A stretch of DNA of 64,000 nt from Brevibacterium daeguense (GCF_021729135.1 NZ_JAJTWW010000004.1:1-64000); one strand, 5' to 3'; shown: positions 35,944-47,665, counted from the stretch's first letter. Notes: a model not told the origin generated them from the letters alone. Made by a program: numbers and translations.

Positions 35944-36900
35944 TCATTCGACCGTTGAGACCACCGTGTCGTTGTACTCGTCGAGATACGAGGTGAAGTC
36001 ATCGCCGAACGCCGTCAGCGGCTGCAGCATCGCCGACTCCACGTACTCGTCATACGCATCCGATTCGACGTACTGCTTCGCCGCGTCGATCCAGAACTGA
36101 CGCGCTTCATCGCTGATCCCGCCCGGCGCGAGGATCCCGCGATACTGGGCGAAAGCCACATCGATCCCCTGCTCCTTGGCCGTGGGCACGTCCGAGATCT
36201 GATCGTAGGTGTAGCGCTCCTCGGCCGCGGCGCACAGGGGACGAACATCTCCGGACTCGATCTGACCCATCGCTTCGCTCGGGTTCGCGGAGACAACCTC
36301 GACATGACCACCCATGAGAGCAGTGGTGCTCTCGCTGCCGGCCCCGAACGGCACGTAGTCGAATTCGGCGCCCGAAGCCTCCTCGAAGAGGTTGAAGGTG
36401 ATCTCATCGAGGCCACCCGCGAACCCGACGACGACGCGGCCATCTTCAGCCTTCTCGACGAAGTCCGAGCACGTCTGCAGCTCGGAGTCGCTGCGGACGA
36501 GGATCAGCGTGCTGTCCTCGCCGATCTTGAAGATCGGCGTGAATTCCTGGTAGGAAAACTCGACCTCTTGCGTCGCCGGGATATGGATCAGAGCCGTCTC
36601 GGCGGAGATCAGATAGTTGGGGTCACCCTCGTACTGCAAGAAGTTCGAGAAACCCAGCGCGCCGCCGCTCCCCTCCTGGTTCTCGACCGAGATCGTCACG
36701 TCCGCGGCCTCCTCCAGTCCGGCCGCAACCGCCCGCCCTGCGACATCACTGCCACCACCGGGTCCGGCCGGGACGATCATCGAGACGTTTCCCGAGGGGA
36801 GATCCGAAGACTGCGCGGGTCCGTCCTGGCAACCGGAAAGCACCAATCCTGCTGCAGCCACGAGGGCCGCCGTGCCAACAGCCGACTTTGCAGATCTCAT
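35944..36900 (-). CDS. TctC/Bug-type solute-binding lipoprotein
   Basis: Periplasm-equivalent binding protein of the tripartite tricarboxylate transporter type. Lipobox VLSGC (Cys24); then MIVPAGPGGGSDVAGRAVAA near 40-60, the family's substrate-carboxylate loop, and the second-lobe GFAGGLDEITFNLFEEASG. Length 318 residues with ATG 36900 after GAAGGA; a longer frame starts at 36939. No TctA or TctB membrane genes are nearby, so it may act with a distant transporter or as a sensor. Confidence 0.9.
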   Translation of the reverse strand: MRSAKSAVGTAALVAAAGLVLSGCQDGPAQSSDLPSGNVSMIVPAGPGGGSDVAGRAVAAGLEEAADVTISVENQEGSGGALGFSNFLQYEGDPNYLISAETALIHIPATQEVEFSYQEFTPIFKIGEDSTLILVRSDSELQTCSDFVEKAEDGRVVVGFAGGLDEITFNLFEEASGAEFDYVPFGAGSESTTALMGGHVEVVSANPSEAMGQIESGDVRPLCAAAEERYTYDQISDVPTAKEQGIDVAFAQYRGILAPGGISDEARQFWIDAAKQYVESDAYDEYVESAMLQPLTAFGDDFTSYLDEYNDTVVSTVE

Positions 36901-37084
36901 GAGAGCATTCCTTCGCTTGCATGCGGGCTCACCCGCCACGGTCCGGCCAGGCCGGAGTGGTCGTCGATGACCACATCGTCAAAGTTAGGGCTGGCTGGAG
37001 GCCTGTTGGGGCCTCGGGCTTCTCATTTCGTCACGACAGATCAGCAGGGTCTGCGCAGTTGCGCAGGCCAGCGTGAATAAGCAA

Positions 37085-37120
37085 GAGCCCCGGGGCGCGA
37101 ATCGCGTCTTCCCGGGGCTC
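37085..37120 (-). terminator. Terminator-like hairpin
   Basis: GAGCCCCGGG (37085-37094) pairs with CCCGGGGCTC (37111-37120); the interior holds a nested CGCGA/TCGCG dyad. On the minus strand the stem is followed by TTGCTTATT, a modest T-rich tail. It would stop transcripts coming from the SDR gene. The surrounding gap 36901-37316 contains no gene. Confidence 0.7.
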
Positions 37121-37291
37121 CTGCGGCACTCCCCTCGAGTACCCGGACGCATCCCCATACGTCCGTTCATTCGCCCGATCCCCACCGGACGAATGCCTCT
37201 ATTTGACCATAGTTCGCGCGGATTCGTAAACCGGGAGTTCACTTTGCTCCACATCTCACAGAGATCTCTCAACGTCCACTGATTTCGACCT

Positions 37292-37310
37292 CCCCGGAGC
37301 ACCTCCGGGG
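37292..37310 (-). terminator. 8-bp hairpin directly after the SDR stop
   Basis: CCCCGGAG and CTCCGGGG flank a 3-base loop, 7 bases past the SDR stop codon on the minus strand. No T-run follows, so the hairpin at 37085-37120 may be the main terminator. Confidence 0.55.
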
Positions 37311-37316
37311 CCACCG

Positions 37317-38204
37317 TCAGGCCCGGGATCTCCGCGCCTTCCGGGTCCTCCGGAACCCGTTGCTCAGCACCCGGATCACCGGCCGAGGCGTCAGCTGGGC
37401 GACCACGTACGCGAGCTTGTACTGGGCCCCGGCCACCGACACGATCCTGCCGGCGCGACCGTCCCGGATGCCCTCCCGCGCGACCGCCTCGGCGCTCACC
37501 CAGGCGATGCGGGGCCACCGCGACATGTCCACGCTCATCCGATCGTGGAACTCGGTCCGGGCGAACCCGGGCAGGACCGCGGTGGCGGTGACCCCCGTGC
37601 CGGCCAGTTCGCTCGCGAGGCTCTCCGTGAACACCATCGCTGCCGACTTCGCCGCTGCGTAGGCGCCCATCGTCGTCAGCCCGGCCATCGAGGCGACGTT
37701 GAGGATCCCTCCTCGGCCCCGCTCGATCATCCGGTGCGCGGCATGCCACGAGATCACCTGCACGGCGGAGTTGAGGATCCGGTCCAGCGCCACCAGCTCG
37801 TCCGGCTGCGTGCGCAGCGCCGAGGTGCGCAGTCCGTAGCCGGCATTGTTCACCACCACGTCGACCCGCTCGTTGTCGATGAGATCGGTGACAGCGGCGA
37901 TCCCGGACTCTGTCGCGAGGTCGGCGGGCAGCACGCGGGCGGTGATGTCGAACTCCTCGACGAGCGCCTCGGCGGTCTCCAGCAGGCGCTGCTCGGTGCG
38001 GGCGACGAGCACGAGCTCGTAGCCGTCGCCGGCGAGCTCCCGGGCGAACGCCAGGCCGATTCCGCTCGTCGCCCCGGTGATCAGGGCGACGGGCGGATCC
38101 CCCGCCGAGGCGCCCGCCACCGTGGCAGCGTCAGGTGCGGTGCGGCCGGGGCCGGTTCCGGGGCTGGTTGCGGCGGCGTGGGCGATCGGCGCTTCGGACG
38201 TCAT
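37317..38204 (-). CDS. Short-chain dehydrogenase/reductase
   Basis: NAD(P)-dependent oxidoreductase of unknown substrate. Cofactor motif TGATSGIG near residue 42-49 (after a 36-residue Ala/Thr/Pro lead), NNAG near 124, catalytic Ser in NVASMAG and the YAAAK pair near 187. The C-terminal 60 residues (VVAQLTPRPVIRVLSNGFRR and onwards) are basic and hydrophobic and could associate with membrane. A -10 TACCCT ends 6 bases before the ATG (38211-38216), supporting this start. Confidence 0.92.
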   Translation of the reverse strand: MTSEAPIAHAAATSPGTGPGRTAPDAATVAGASAGDPPVALITGATSGIGLAFARELAGDGYELVLVARTEQRLLETAEALVEEFDITARVLPADLATESGIAAVTDLIDNERVDVVVNNAGYGLRTSALRTQPDELVALDRILNSAVQVISWHAAHRMIERGRGGILNVASMAGLTTMGAYAAAKSAAMVFTESLASELAGTGVTATAVLPGFARTEFHDRMSVDMSRWPRIAWVSAEAVAREGIRDGRAGRIVSVAGAQYKLAYVVAQLTPRPVIRVLSNGFRRTRKARRSRA

Positions 38205-38210
38205 TGCACC

Positions 38211-38216
38211 AGGGTA
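38211..38216 (-). promoter_or_regulatory. Leaderless-type -10 (TACCCT) for the SDR gene
   Basis: TACCCT, six bases, then ATG 38204 on the minus strand. No ribosome-binding site lies in between. Confidence 0.5.
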
Positions 38217-38260
38217 GGACAGGCCAGGGCGGGGTCAGGGTAGGACAGGGCGCGGCGAGG

Positions 38261-39541
38261 TCAGCGCAGGACCCGAGGCTGAGGGCTCGCACCGAGCACT
38301 CCGGCGATGCCCCGAGCTGCCCGGTCGCCGGAGACGAGTGCTCCCTGGATCGACCCGGTGTCGCGGTGGTCCCCGCACACGAATACTCGGTCGGACAGTC
38401 GCTGCGGAGACCGGTCGACCAGGGGCGGCGGAGTCACGGGCAGGGCGTGCGGGAGGACATGGTGCGCGACCACCTCCCACCCGCTCGTCGAGGTCCCGTA
38501 GATGCGTGCGAGGTCGCTGCGCACCGCGGCCTCGTCCGCCATGCCGTCGGGCCGGTCCAGCAGAGTGGTCGCCTCGATCAGGTGCCTGCCGGGCGGGGCG
38601 TAGGACGGGGCGGCGTTCGACACGACCGCCGTGTTCCACACGGGTCCCGCCGGCCCGCCGCCGGGCCGCGAGGCGTCCAGCACCAGGAACGGTTCGGCCA
38701 CCGGTGGCTCCGGGGCTGTGAACCACCACGTCGTCAGCCCATGAGTTGCCCGGTCGTGCTGGCCGGTGAGCGTTCCGATCGCTTCCGGGCCGACGGCGAC
38801 GACAGCGGCACGGGCACGAACAGTCCCGCTGTCGGTTCCGACCTCGACTCCGGCAGTGGTCTCTCGGAGGTTCTGCGCCGCAGTCCGCAGGCGCGGTGGA
38901 TCGATCAGGCTTGCCGCCATCTGTTCGGGAAGGGCGCCCATCCCGTCCCGGGGCAGCCCGGGAATCGCCAGGGCGAACGACCGCACCAGCAGACGCACAT
39001 AGTTCGCAGAGCTCTGCCCGGAGCTGTCGGCGAGCACCCCCGCAAGGAACGTGTCGAGCACCTCGCGGCGCAGTCTCCCGGTGGCGCCGACGCTGTCGAG
39101 GGACGCGGCGAGCGTCGTGTCATCGGTCGCCCGCGAAGCCGCGGTGTCGCGCAGCAGCGTCGGACCCAGCCAGCGCACCAGACCGCGGAGGTCGCGCAGA
39201 TCCAGCAGGCCGCCGCGAAGTGCGCCCAGGTCCCGGCCGGAGCGATTCAGGGGATGGGTCAGCACCTGGAGCGCTTCCGGCGTCCGAACCAGCACTCCGG
39301 CACCGAACCGCTGCAGGCCCAGGGCTTTGACATCGATCCACGCCCGCACCGCAGGATACGAGGAATTCAGCACCTGGAAGCCACGGTCGCACTGGAACCC
39401 GTCGATCCGCTCCGTGCGCACTCGGCCGCCGACGCCATCGTTCTTCTCGAGCACGTGGACAGCGAGTCCGCTGCGCTGGAGCCGGCGGGCGCTCTGCAGA
39501 CCGGCGAGCCCGGCGCCGATCACCACGACATCGGTGTCCAT
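38261..39541 (-). CDS. FAD-dependent oxidoreductase, amine oxidase/phytoene desaturase-like
   Basis: Flavoprotein of 426 residues. The N-terminal dinucleotide fold is VVVIGAGLAGLQSARRL (near 5-21) with EKNDGVGGRVRTER completing the family fingerprint. The C-terminal FAD contact is VFVCGDHRDTGSIQGALVSG near 390. The middle domain is alpha-helical and variable. Substrate unknown; carotenoid-type or amine-type oxidation are both possible. No carotenoid genes are adjacent. It shares direction with the SDR gene, 56 bases away. Confidence 0.88.
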   Translation of the reverse strand: MDTDVVVIGAGLAGLQSARRLQRSGLAVHVLEKNDGVGGRVRTERIDGFQCDRGFQVLNSSYPAVRAWIDVKALGLQRFGAGVLVRTPEALQVLTHPLNRSGRDLGALRGGLLDLRDLRGLVRWLGPTLLRDTAASRATDDTTLAASLDSVGATGRLRREVLDTFLAGVLADSSGQSSANYVRLLVRSFALAIPGLPRDGMGALPEQMAASLIDPPRLRTAAQNLRETTAGVEVGTDSGTVRARAAVVAVGPEAIGTLTGQHDRATHGLTTWWFTAPEPPVAEPFLVLDASRPGGGPAGPVWNTAVVSNAAPSYAPPGRHLIEATTLLDRPDGMADEAAVRSDLARIYGTSTSGWEVVAHHVLPHALPVTPPPLVDRSPQRLSDRVFVCGDHRDTGSIQGALVSGDRAARGIAGVLGASPQPRVLR

Positions 39542-39670
39542 GGTCCTCCGTCCGTGTCCACGGTCCTCCGTTCGTCGACGCGATCAGGCGTCGTGGCGAT
39601 CAGACTATGCGGGTCCTGGAATCAGACTAGGCGGTCGGCACGCGCCCGGACAGGTGTCCGGACGGTGGAA

Positions 39671-39676
39671 TAGAGT
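39671..39676 (+). promoter_or_regulatory. Leaderless-type -10 (TAGAGT) for the exonuclease III gene
   Basis: TAGAGT is followed by 6 bases and the ATG at 39683. No convincing -35 is visible. Confidence 0.5.
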
Positions 39677-39682
39677 GGCCGC

Positions 39683-40474
39683 ATGCGAATCGCGACGTGG
39701 AATGTGAACTCGATCCGGGCCCGCGCCGACCGAATCGGGGCCTGGCTGGACCGGTCGGATGCAGACGTGCTCGCCATCCAGGAGCTCAAGTGCAAGGACT
39801 CCCAGTTCCCGCAGGACCTCTTCACCGACCGCGGCTACGAAGTCGCCTTCCACGGACTCAACCAGTGGAACGGCGTGGCTATTGCCAGCCGGATCGGGCT
39901 CGAGGATGTCGAAATCGGCTTCCCAGAGGTCCCCGGCTTCGGCGATGACGACGAGGTCGAGGCGCGGGCCATCAGCGCCGAGTGCGACGGGGTGCGCGTC
40001 TACTCGCTCTACGTGCCCAACGGCCGCGAGGTCGACCACCCGCACTACCACTACAAGCTCCTGTGGCTGGCCGCCCTCCGCGCCGAGATCGTGCGGAAGC
40101 TCGAGTCCGGGGAGAATCCGGAGCTGGTGCTGTGCGGCGACTTCAATGTCGCGCCCCAGGATGAGGACGTGTGGGATATGGCGGCGTTCGAGGGCGCCAC
40201 GCATGTGTCGGAGCCGGAGCGCGCGGCGTTCAGCGCACTCCTCGACGCAGGCCTCACCGATGTCGCCCGCCCGTTCACTCCAGGACCCGGCGTCTACACC
40301 TACTGGGACTATCAGCAGCTGCGGTTCCCCAAGAAGCAGGGCATGCGAATCGACTTCCAGCTCGCCTCGGCGCCGCTGGCCGACCGCGCGGTCGACGCCT
40401 TCATCGATCGTGAGGAGCGCAAGGGCAAGGGAGCGTCGGACCACGCCCCCGTCGTCGTCGACTACCGCAGCTGA
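39683..40474 (+). CDS. xthA: Exodeoxyribonuclease III / AP endonuclease
   Basis: DNA repair enzyme cutting at abasic sites. Metal and catalytic motifs are all present: ATWNVNSIRAR (Asn, near 5-13), IQELKCKD (Glu, near 33), CGDFNVAPQDEDVWD (Asp/Asn, near 153) and GASDHAPVVVDY (Asp-His, near 253). RIDFQLAS near 222 completes the fold. Length 263 residues, typical for the family. It is divergent from the FAD oxidoreductase gene. Confidence 0.96.
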   Translation: MRIATWNVNSIRARADRIGAWLDRSDADVLAIQELKCKDSQFPQDLFTDRGYEVAFHGLNQWNGVAIASRIGLEDVEIGFPEVPGFGDDDEVEARAISAECDGVRVYSLYVPNGREVDHPHYHYKLLWLAALRAEIVRKLESGENPELVLCGDFNVAPQDEDVWDMAAFEGATHVSEPERAAFSALLDAGLTDVARPFTPGPGVYTYWDYQQLRFPKKQGMRIDFQLASAPLADRAVDAFIDREERKGKGASDHAPVVVDYRS

Positions 40475-40485
40475 CGCGGGCGCCC

Positions 40486-40537
40486 GGCGGTCTCCACGAG
40501 GACGCTCGAGCCGCAGCAGGCGGTCTTCCACGAGGAC
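40486..40537. repeat. Two 18-19 bp direct repeats after the exonuclease III gene
   Basis: GGCGGTCTCCACGAGGAC (40486-40503) and GGCGGTCTTCCACGAGGAC (40519-40537) differ by one inserted base. They start 12 bases after the stop codon. Confidence 0.75.
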
Positions 40538-40619
40538 CGCAGTCGGCGGGAACCCGTAGGGATGTTCCAGATCGGCCACACAGTCTCCCCCGATCTGGTT
40601 GCTGGAGCGAGCACTGCCC

Positions 40620-40625
40620 TAGGCT
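40620..40625 (+). promoter_or_regulatory. -10 element (TAGGCT) for the septum-domain protein gene
   Basis: TAGGCT ends 7 bases before the ATG at 40633, again the leaderless layout. A TTGCTG at 40599-40604 could serve as -35 at a short 15-base gap. Confidence 0.45.
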
Positions 40626-40632
40626 GGTCGCT

Positions 40633-41862
40633 ATGAGCAATCCCAACGATCCTTACCGGCGGCCGAACCCCCCGCAGGTCAACCCTCCCACGCAGCCGGG
40701 CGAGGGTCCTGGGTCGAGCCAGACGCCGGGAGCGTCCCAATCCACTTCCCCGTGGAGCGGGCAGTCAGCGGGAACCACTCAGCCCGGAGCCTTCGGCAGC
40801 CCGGGAGGCGCGGGCCAGTTCCCCGGCCAGGCCGGCGGGCCCGCGCAGGCTTCTTATGGATCAGGCCGGCCCCCGTTCCAGCCGGGCGGCCAGGGTCAGC
40901 AATCCGGCGGACCGGGCCAGCAACCGCAGGCACCCGGACAGCAGTTCCAGCAACCACAGCCGCCCTATGGCGGACAGGGCGGGCCTGGCGGCCCGACAGG
41001 ACCCGGCGGCCCAGCAGGACCCGCGGGACCGGGCGGCAGCCCCGCCGGTCCGGGTGGTCCCGGCTATCCGGGGGCCGGCAGTTCCGGCTTCCCCGGCGGC
41101 CCCAGCTATCCGGGTGGGCCGAGCAACCCGAGCGGCCCCAGCTATCCGGGCGGCGCCTTGGGCTACTCGGGAGCTGCTGGTCCCGGCTATCCCGGATCCG
41201 GCGGAGGTCAGGGCTATCCCGGAGCCGGCTCGGGCTACCCGGGTGCCGGCGGTGGTCCGGGCTATCCCGGCGGACCGACCGGACCGGGGTACGGCGGACC
41301 GGCAGGGCCCGGTGGGCCGCAGCCGCCCAAGAAAGGCAAAGGCGGACTCATCGCCGGACTGGTGATCGGCGGGTTCCTCATCCTCGCGCTCATCGTGGGC
41401 GGTGGCATCTGGGGCGTGTCACAGCTCACCGCCGAACCCGAACCGACCGAGTCGGCGACGACTCAGCCGCCCACGCCGGACCCGCAGTCCAGTCCGGACA
41501 CGACGCAGGCCGCCGAGGTCGATCCCGACATCGGCATCGGCGACTGCATCCGCCAGCCCAGCGGCCCCCGACTGGACCCGATCGACTGCGACGAGCCGCA
41601 TTACGGCCAGGTCTACGCGCAGAAGAAGATCGATGGCGACGCCTACCCCGGCGACTCACAGCTGGACGCAGACGCTCGCACCTTCTGCCAGTCGGGCGCC
41701 TCGGGAGCGCTCGATCCGGCCAAGCTCAGCGAGGACTACGTCGCCAGCTTCGCCTACCCCACCCCGGAGACCTGGGCCAACGCCGAGCAGCGCTACATCC
41801 ACTGCGTGGTGCTGCGCGCAGACGGCAGCGACTTCACCGAGAACCTGCTCCCGAGCTCCTGA
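40633..41862 (+). CDS. Membrane-anchored protein with collagen-like region and septum-formation-type domain
   Basis: The cytoplasmic N-terminus (residues 1-235) is Pro/Gly/Gln-rich; about residues 115-230 carry Gly-x-x repeats such as GPGGPTGPGGPAGPAGPGG and GYPG/SYPGG units. After PKKGKGG comes one transmembrane helix (about 240-262), then a Thr/Pro linker. The external domain (about 295-409) has paired cysteines in GDCIRQP and IDCDEPHYGQVYA, then FCQSG and HCVVLRADG, as in the actinobacterial septum formation domain (PF13845 type). Role unproven. Confidence 0.82.
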   Translation: MSNPNDPYRRPNPPQVNPPTQPGEGPGSSQTPGASQSTSPWSGQSAGTTQPGAFGSPGGAGQFPGQAGGPAQASYGSGRPPFQPGGQGQQSGGPGQQPQAPGQQFQQPQPPYGGQGGPGGPTGPGGPAGPAGPGGSPAGPGGPGYPGAGSSGFPGGPSYPGGPSNPSGPSYPGGALGYSGAAGPGYPGSGGGQGYPGAGSGYPGAGGGPGYPGGPTGPGYGGPAGPGGPQPPKKGKGGLIAGLVIGGFLILALIVGGGIWGVSQLTAEPEPTESATTQPPTPDPQSSPDTTQAAEVDPDIGIGDCIRQPSGPRLDPIDCDEPHYGQVYAQKKIDGDAYPGDSQLDADARTFCQSGASGALDPAKLSEDYVASFAYPTPETWANAEQRYIHCVVLRADGSDFTENLLPSS

Positions 41863-41864
41863 GA

Positions 41865-41882
41865 CACCACCAGGCGGTGGTG
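41865..41882 (+). terminator. 7-bp hairpin just after the septum-domain gene
   Basis: CACCACC (41865-41871) pairs with GGTGGTG (41876-41882) around a 4-base loop, 2 bases past the stop. No T-run follows. It lies in the 144-base convergent gap before clpB's end. Confidence 0.5.
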
Positions 41883-42006
41883 GGAACGAGTCTCCTCGTG
41901 CCCGCCACCGCCTCGGCGTCTGCTCACCGCACCGGAGCGCACCCCAAGCGCCGCGGCTCCGCGTACCGGAGCACATCACCGCACCCCAAGCGCTGCCCGC
42001 CGCGCA

Positions 42007-44622
<2,616 letters not shown>

Positions 44623-44674
44623 GCGAGGGAGTCCTTTCACGTTTCTGACTTCTGATCAGCTCAACGCTTCCGAA

Positions 44675-44695
44675 GTTGAGTCTATTCCACTCAAC
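44675..44695. promoter_or_regulatory. HAIR element, HspR operator upstream of clpB
   Basis: GTTGAGT (44675-44681), seven bases, then ACTCAAC (44689-44695). This matches the actinobacterial HAIR consensus CTTGAGT-N7-ACTCAAG with one symmetric change per arm. A further CTCAAC at 44660-44665 is partly complementary to the left arm. It predicts HspR repression of clpB that is lifted at heat shock. No hspR or dnaK gene lies in the window. Confidence 0.88.
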
Positions 44696-44769
44696 CTTGG
44701 GATCTGCCTTCGTGCCGCTTCAGATTCACGCTGGTGCCGCTTCACCCTCGTGCCGCTTGAGATTCGCCC

Positions 44770-45792
44770 TCACACGGCGACGAATTCCCAGTCCCACTGG
44801 CAGCTGACCTCGATCACGCTGGGTCCGCTCAGCATGTTCTCCAGCGGGGTCGGCGTGCCTTCGCTGATGATCTCGCCGAGCTTGATCGGCTCGCCGAAGT
44901 CGTCGATCACCTGGGCGACGGAGCAGGTGTCGATGTAGCCGTCCTCGGATGTCACCCGGAAGTCGTACAGCTCGGTGGGGCCCGCCTGCAGGAAGTATCC
45001 GGGCCCACTGCCCTGTTCGGGGACCATCGGCAGGGAGCCGACGGGTTGGATCCACACCTGCCAGTCCCCCTCGGTCTCCACCTGCAGGGTGCCCCAGGAG
45101 ACGCTGCGATTGCCGACGAATGCGTCGCGGGCGCCCGTCCCGTCGTCGGTCCCGAGCACCCAGCCCGGCGTGCCCGCGTCGTTGAACTCGATGAGCTTGA
45201 ACACGTCATCGCTGCCGACCTCGTAGGTCACGACCGCAGGACCGGTGACGTCTTCAGGCATCTCCACGACGGTGCTGCCGGAGCCCTTGAGGTGCAGCGG
45301 CTCGAAGCTGCCGTAGTTCGCGTTCGCCCAGTCGCGCGCGTCCTGCTCGTCCTGGGCGCGGACGTCGATGAGGGGGTCGGCAGAATCGTCGGCCTCCGGG
45401 ACCGCACCGGGGGTCGGCACAGCCTGGTCGAACGGCTCCTCGGGCTCGGTCGGGGTCTGCGACGCCTCCGGTGCGGCCGACTCGGTCGGGCCCTCGGGCT
45501 GCGCCTCGGTGGGGTCGGTCGTGGCGCTTCCCGAGGCGACCACCTGGGGTTCCCCTCCCGAGGCGGAAGTGAGCAGCCAGACCCCGCCAGCTGCCAGCAC
45601 CAGGACGAGCACCGAGGCGACGACGATGATCGTGCGCAGCGCCCCGCCTCGGCCTCGGTTCGGACCGAGATCCCGGCGGCCGGGATTCGGATGGTCGGGC
45701 GGGAACGCGAGCGAACCGGACTGCACCGGCGCCTGGGGATACGGCGTCGACCCTCGGTGGGGCTGGTGCGGCGGGTAGGGCGGATGGGTCAC
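44770..45792 (-). CDS. Single-pass membrane protein of unknown function
   Basis: Not recognised. The N-terminal 50 residues are Pro/His-rich and cytoplasmic, one transmembrane helix follows (about 54-75), then a Thr/Pro/Glu linker to about 135. The external domain (about 140-340) has two cysteines (IDTCSVAQ and VSCQWDWEF) and beta-rich sequence. The GTG start has GGAG 5 bases upstream. It is divergent from the acyl-CoA synthetase's downstream end and upstream of clpB, but separate promoters are likely. An adhesion or cell-wall role is only a guess. Confidence 0.72.
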   Translation of the reverse strand: MTHPPYPPHQPHRGSTPYPQAPVQSGSLAFPPDHPNPGRRDLGPNRGRGGALRTIIVVASVLVLVLAAGGVWLLTSASGGEPQVVASGSATTDPTEAQPEGPTESAAPEASQTPTEPEEPFDQAVPTPGAVPEADDSADPLIDVRAQDEQDARDWANANYGSFEPLHLKGSGSTVVEMPEDVTGPAVVTYEVGSDDVFKLIEFNDAGTPGWVLGTDDGTGARDAFVGNRSVSWGTLQVETEGDWQVWIQPVGSLPMVPEQGSGPGYFLQAGPTELYDFRVTSEDGYIDTCSVAQVIDDFGEPIKLGEIISEGTPTPLENMLSGPSVIEVSCQWDWEFVAV

Positions 45793-45982
45793 GGGGTCTC
45801 CGAGGGGCGTGGGGATGAATCGGCTTCATGCTATCGACCGCACGGCGGGACCCGGCTCGGACGCTGGTGCAGCGCCGCGACATCCTGGTGCAGAACGGTC
45901 ACATGAGTGCGGCCCGCCCTGCTGAGCGGGTGGCCTGGCCGAGGTCACCGGTCTCCCCCCGCCGCCCTGTACCGCGTCCGGG

Positions 45983-47530
45983 TCAGCCTTCCGTCTCGCG
46001 CAGCAGGTAGCGCTGGATCTTGCCGCTGGGAGTCTTGGGCAGCTCGTCGACGAGGTGCACCCGGCGCGGGTAGGCGTGCTTGGAGTACTCGTTGCGGACC
46101 TTCGCCTGCAGCTCCTTCTCGAACGCCGCGTGGTCGATGGACTTGTCGGCGACGACCACGAAGGCCTCGACGACCTCGCCGCGGATGCCCTCCGGGTCGG
46201 GCCGGCCGACGACTGCGACCTCGACGACCTGCGAGTGGGTGATGAGAACGCTCTCGACGTCGAACGGACCGATCCGGTAGCCGGCGGCGAGGATGACATC
46301 GTCGTCGCGGGCGGTGAAGAAGAAGTAGCCGTCCTCATCGATTCGGCCGGTGTCCGCGGTCAGGTACCAGCGGTGGTCCTCGGTGAAGCGCTCTGCCGTC
46401 TTCTCGGGCGCCTCGAAGTAGCCGGGGAACCAGAACAGCGGGCTGTTCTCGACATCGATGGCGATCTGCCCATCGACCTCGGCGGCGGTGATGCCCGGCG
46501 ACGGCTGACCCATCGATCCGGGCTTGAGCGGCCGCGCCAGGTCCGGGTGCGCGTGGTTGCAGATGACCATGCCGAGCTCGGTCTGGCCGTAGGTGTCGCG
46601 CACCTCGGTGCCGAGCGCCTCGCGCGCCCACTCGACGACATCGGGGGTCAGCGGCTCACCCGCCGAGCCGGCCCGGCGCAGGCGCACTCCCTCGACCAGG
46701 CCGCTGTTGCTCAGGACCCGGTACATGGTGGGGGCGCCGGCGAAGTTCGTGACGCCGAGCTCCTTGATCACTTTGACGGTCGACTCCGCAGTGAAGCCGC
46801 CGCGGTAGAAGATGCTGGTGCGTCCGGCCGCCAGCGGCGCGACGACTGCGTAGTAGAGGCCGTACGCCCAACCGGGGTCTGCGGCGTTCCAGAACACGTC
46901 GTCCGCGGTGACGTCGAGCCCGTAGTGCAGATAGCAGTGGAAGCCCGCCAGAGCGCGCAACGGCACCGGCACGCCCTTGGGGCTGCCGGTCGTGCCGCTC
47001 GTGAAGAGCTGCAGGAAGATGCCGTGACGGCCGACGGTGACGGATTCGGCGATCGGCTCTGCCGCATCGACCCGGCGGTCGAGCTCGTCGCCGACCTGCA
47101 GGATCTCGATGCCGTCGATCGGCTCGACCTTGGCCCGCTGCCCCTCTTCGGTGATCACGAGCTTCGCGTGGGAACCCGTGACTCGCAGCTCGATCGCGCC
47201 GGTGGCGAACGCGGTGAACAGCGGCACGTGCACCGCGCCCAGCCGCCAGATCGCCATCAGGGTGAAGGCGAGCTCAGCGCCCTTGTTGAGCAGCACCGGC
47301 ACCCGGTCGCCCTGCTGGACCCCGTGCTCGGCGAGCACGGTGGCCAGCCGACGGGAGGTGTCGGCGAGCTCGCCGTAGGTGATGTCGCGAGTGCTGAGAT
47401 CTTCCTCGACCACGCGGAAGGCAACGGCGTCCCGGTCGTGCCGGTCGCACATCAGCCACGCGGCGTTCGCGCTGTCGACGTCGTACTGCGCTCGCCATTC
47501 CTCCACTGTCGCCTCGATGCTGCCGGTCAT
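45983..47530 (-). CDS. AMP-dependent acyl-CoA synthetase (acetyl/medium-chain type)
   Basis: Activates a carboxylic acid to acyl-AMP and then acyl-CoA. Motifs in order: TSGTTGSPKGVP (P-loop, near 177), NAADPGWAYGLYYAVVAPL (near 213), DTYGQTELGM (near 312), YLTADTGRIDEDGYFFFTARDDDVI (hinge, near 390) and the acetylatable Lys in TPSGKIQRYLL at the C-terminus. The 515-residue length and DPGWAYG resemble acetyl- and medium-chain acyl-CoA synthetases. Its ATG has a GGGGGG-type ribosome-binding site. Confidence 0.92.
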   Translation of the reverse strand: MTGSIEATVEEWRAQYDVDSANAAWLMCDRHDRDAVAFRVVEEDLSTRDITYGELADTSRRLATVLAEHGVQQGDRVPVLLNKGAELAFTLMAIWRLGAVHVPLFTAFATGAIELRVTGSHAKLVITEEGQRAKVEPIDGIEILQVGDELDRRVDAAEPIAESVTVGRHGIFLQLFTSGTTGSPKGVPVPLRALAGFHCYLHYGLDVTADDVFWNAADPGWAYGLYYAVVAPLAAGRTSIFYRGGFTAESTVKVIKELGVTNFAGAPTMYRVLSNSGLVEGVRLRRAGSAGEPLTPDVVEWAREALGTEVRDTYGQTELGMVICNHAHPDLARPLKPGSMGQPSPGITAAEVDGQIAIDVENSPLFWFPGYFEAPEKTAERFTEDHRWYLTADTGRIDEDGYFFFTARDDDVILAAGYRIGPFDVESVLITHSQVVEVAVVGRPDPEGIRGEVVEAFVVVADKSIDHAAFEKELQAKVRNEYSKHAYPRRVHLVDELPKTPSGKIQRYLLRETEG

Positions 47531-47636
47531 GGTGCCCCCCTGTCTGCTCTGCGCGTCCGCAAGCCCGCACGGGCCGGCCGCGACTCTGGTGTCTTCACGC
47601 TATCAGCGGGAACTGCGGACTGCCGTCGGAATCGGC

Positions 47637-47665
47637 TTCAAGGAAGACGCCGAGAGCGGTAGAAT
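47637..47665 (+). promoter_or_regulatory. Promoter for the DUF4383 gene
   Basis: TTCAAG (47637-47642) and TAGAAT (47660-47665) are 17 bases apart. The transcript would have a leader of about 90 bases before the ATG at 47761, with GTGAGGGGA as ribosome-binding site. Confidence 0.55.
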
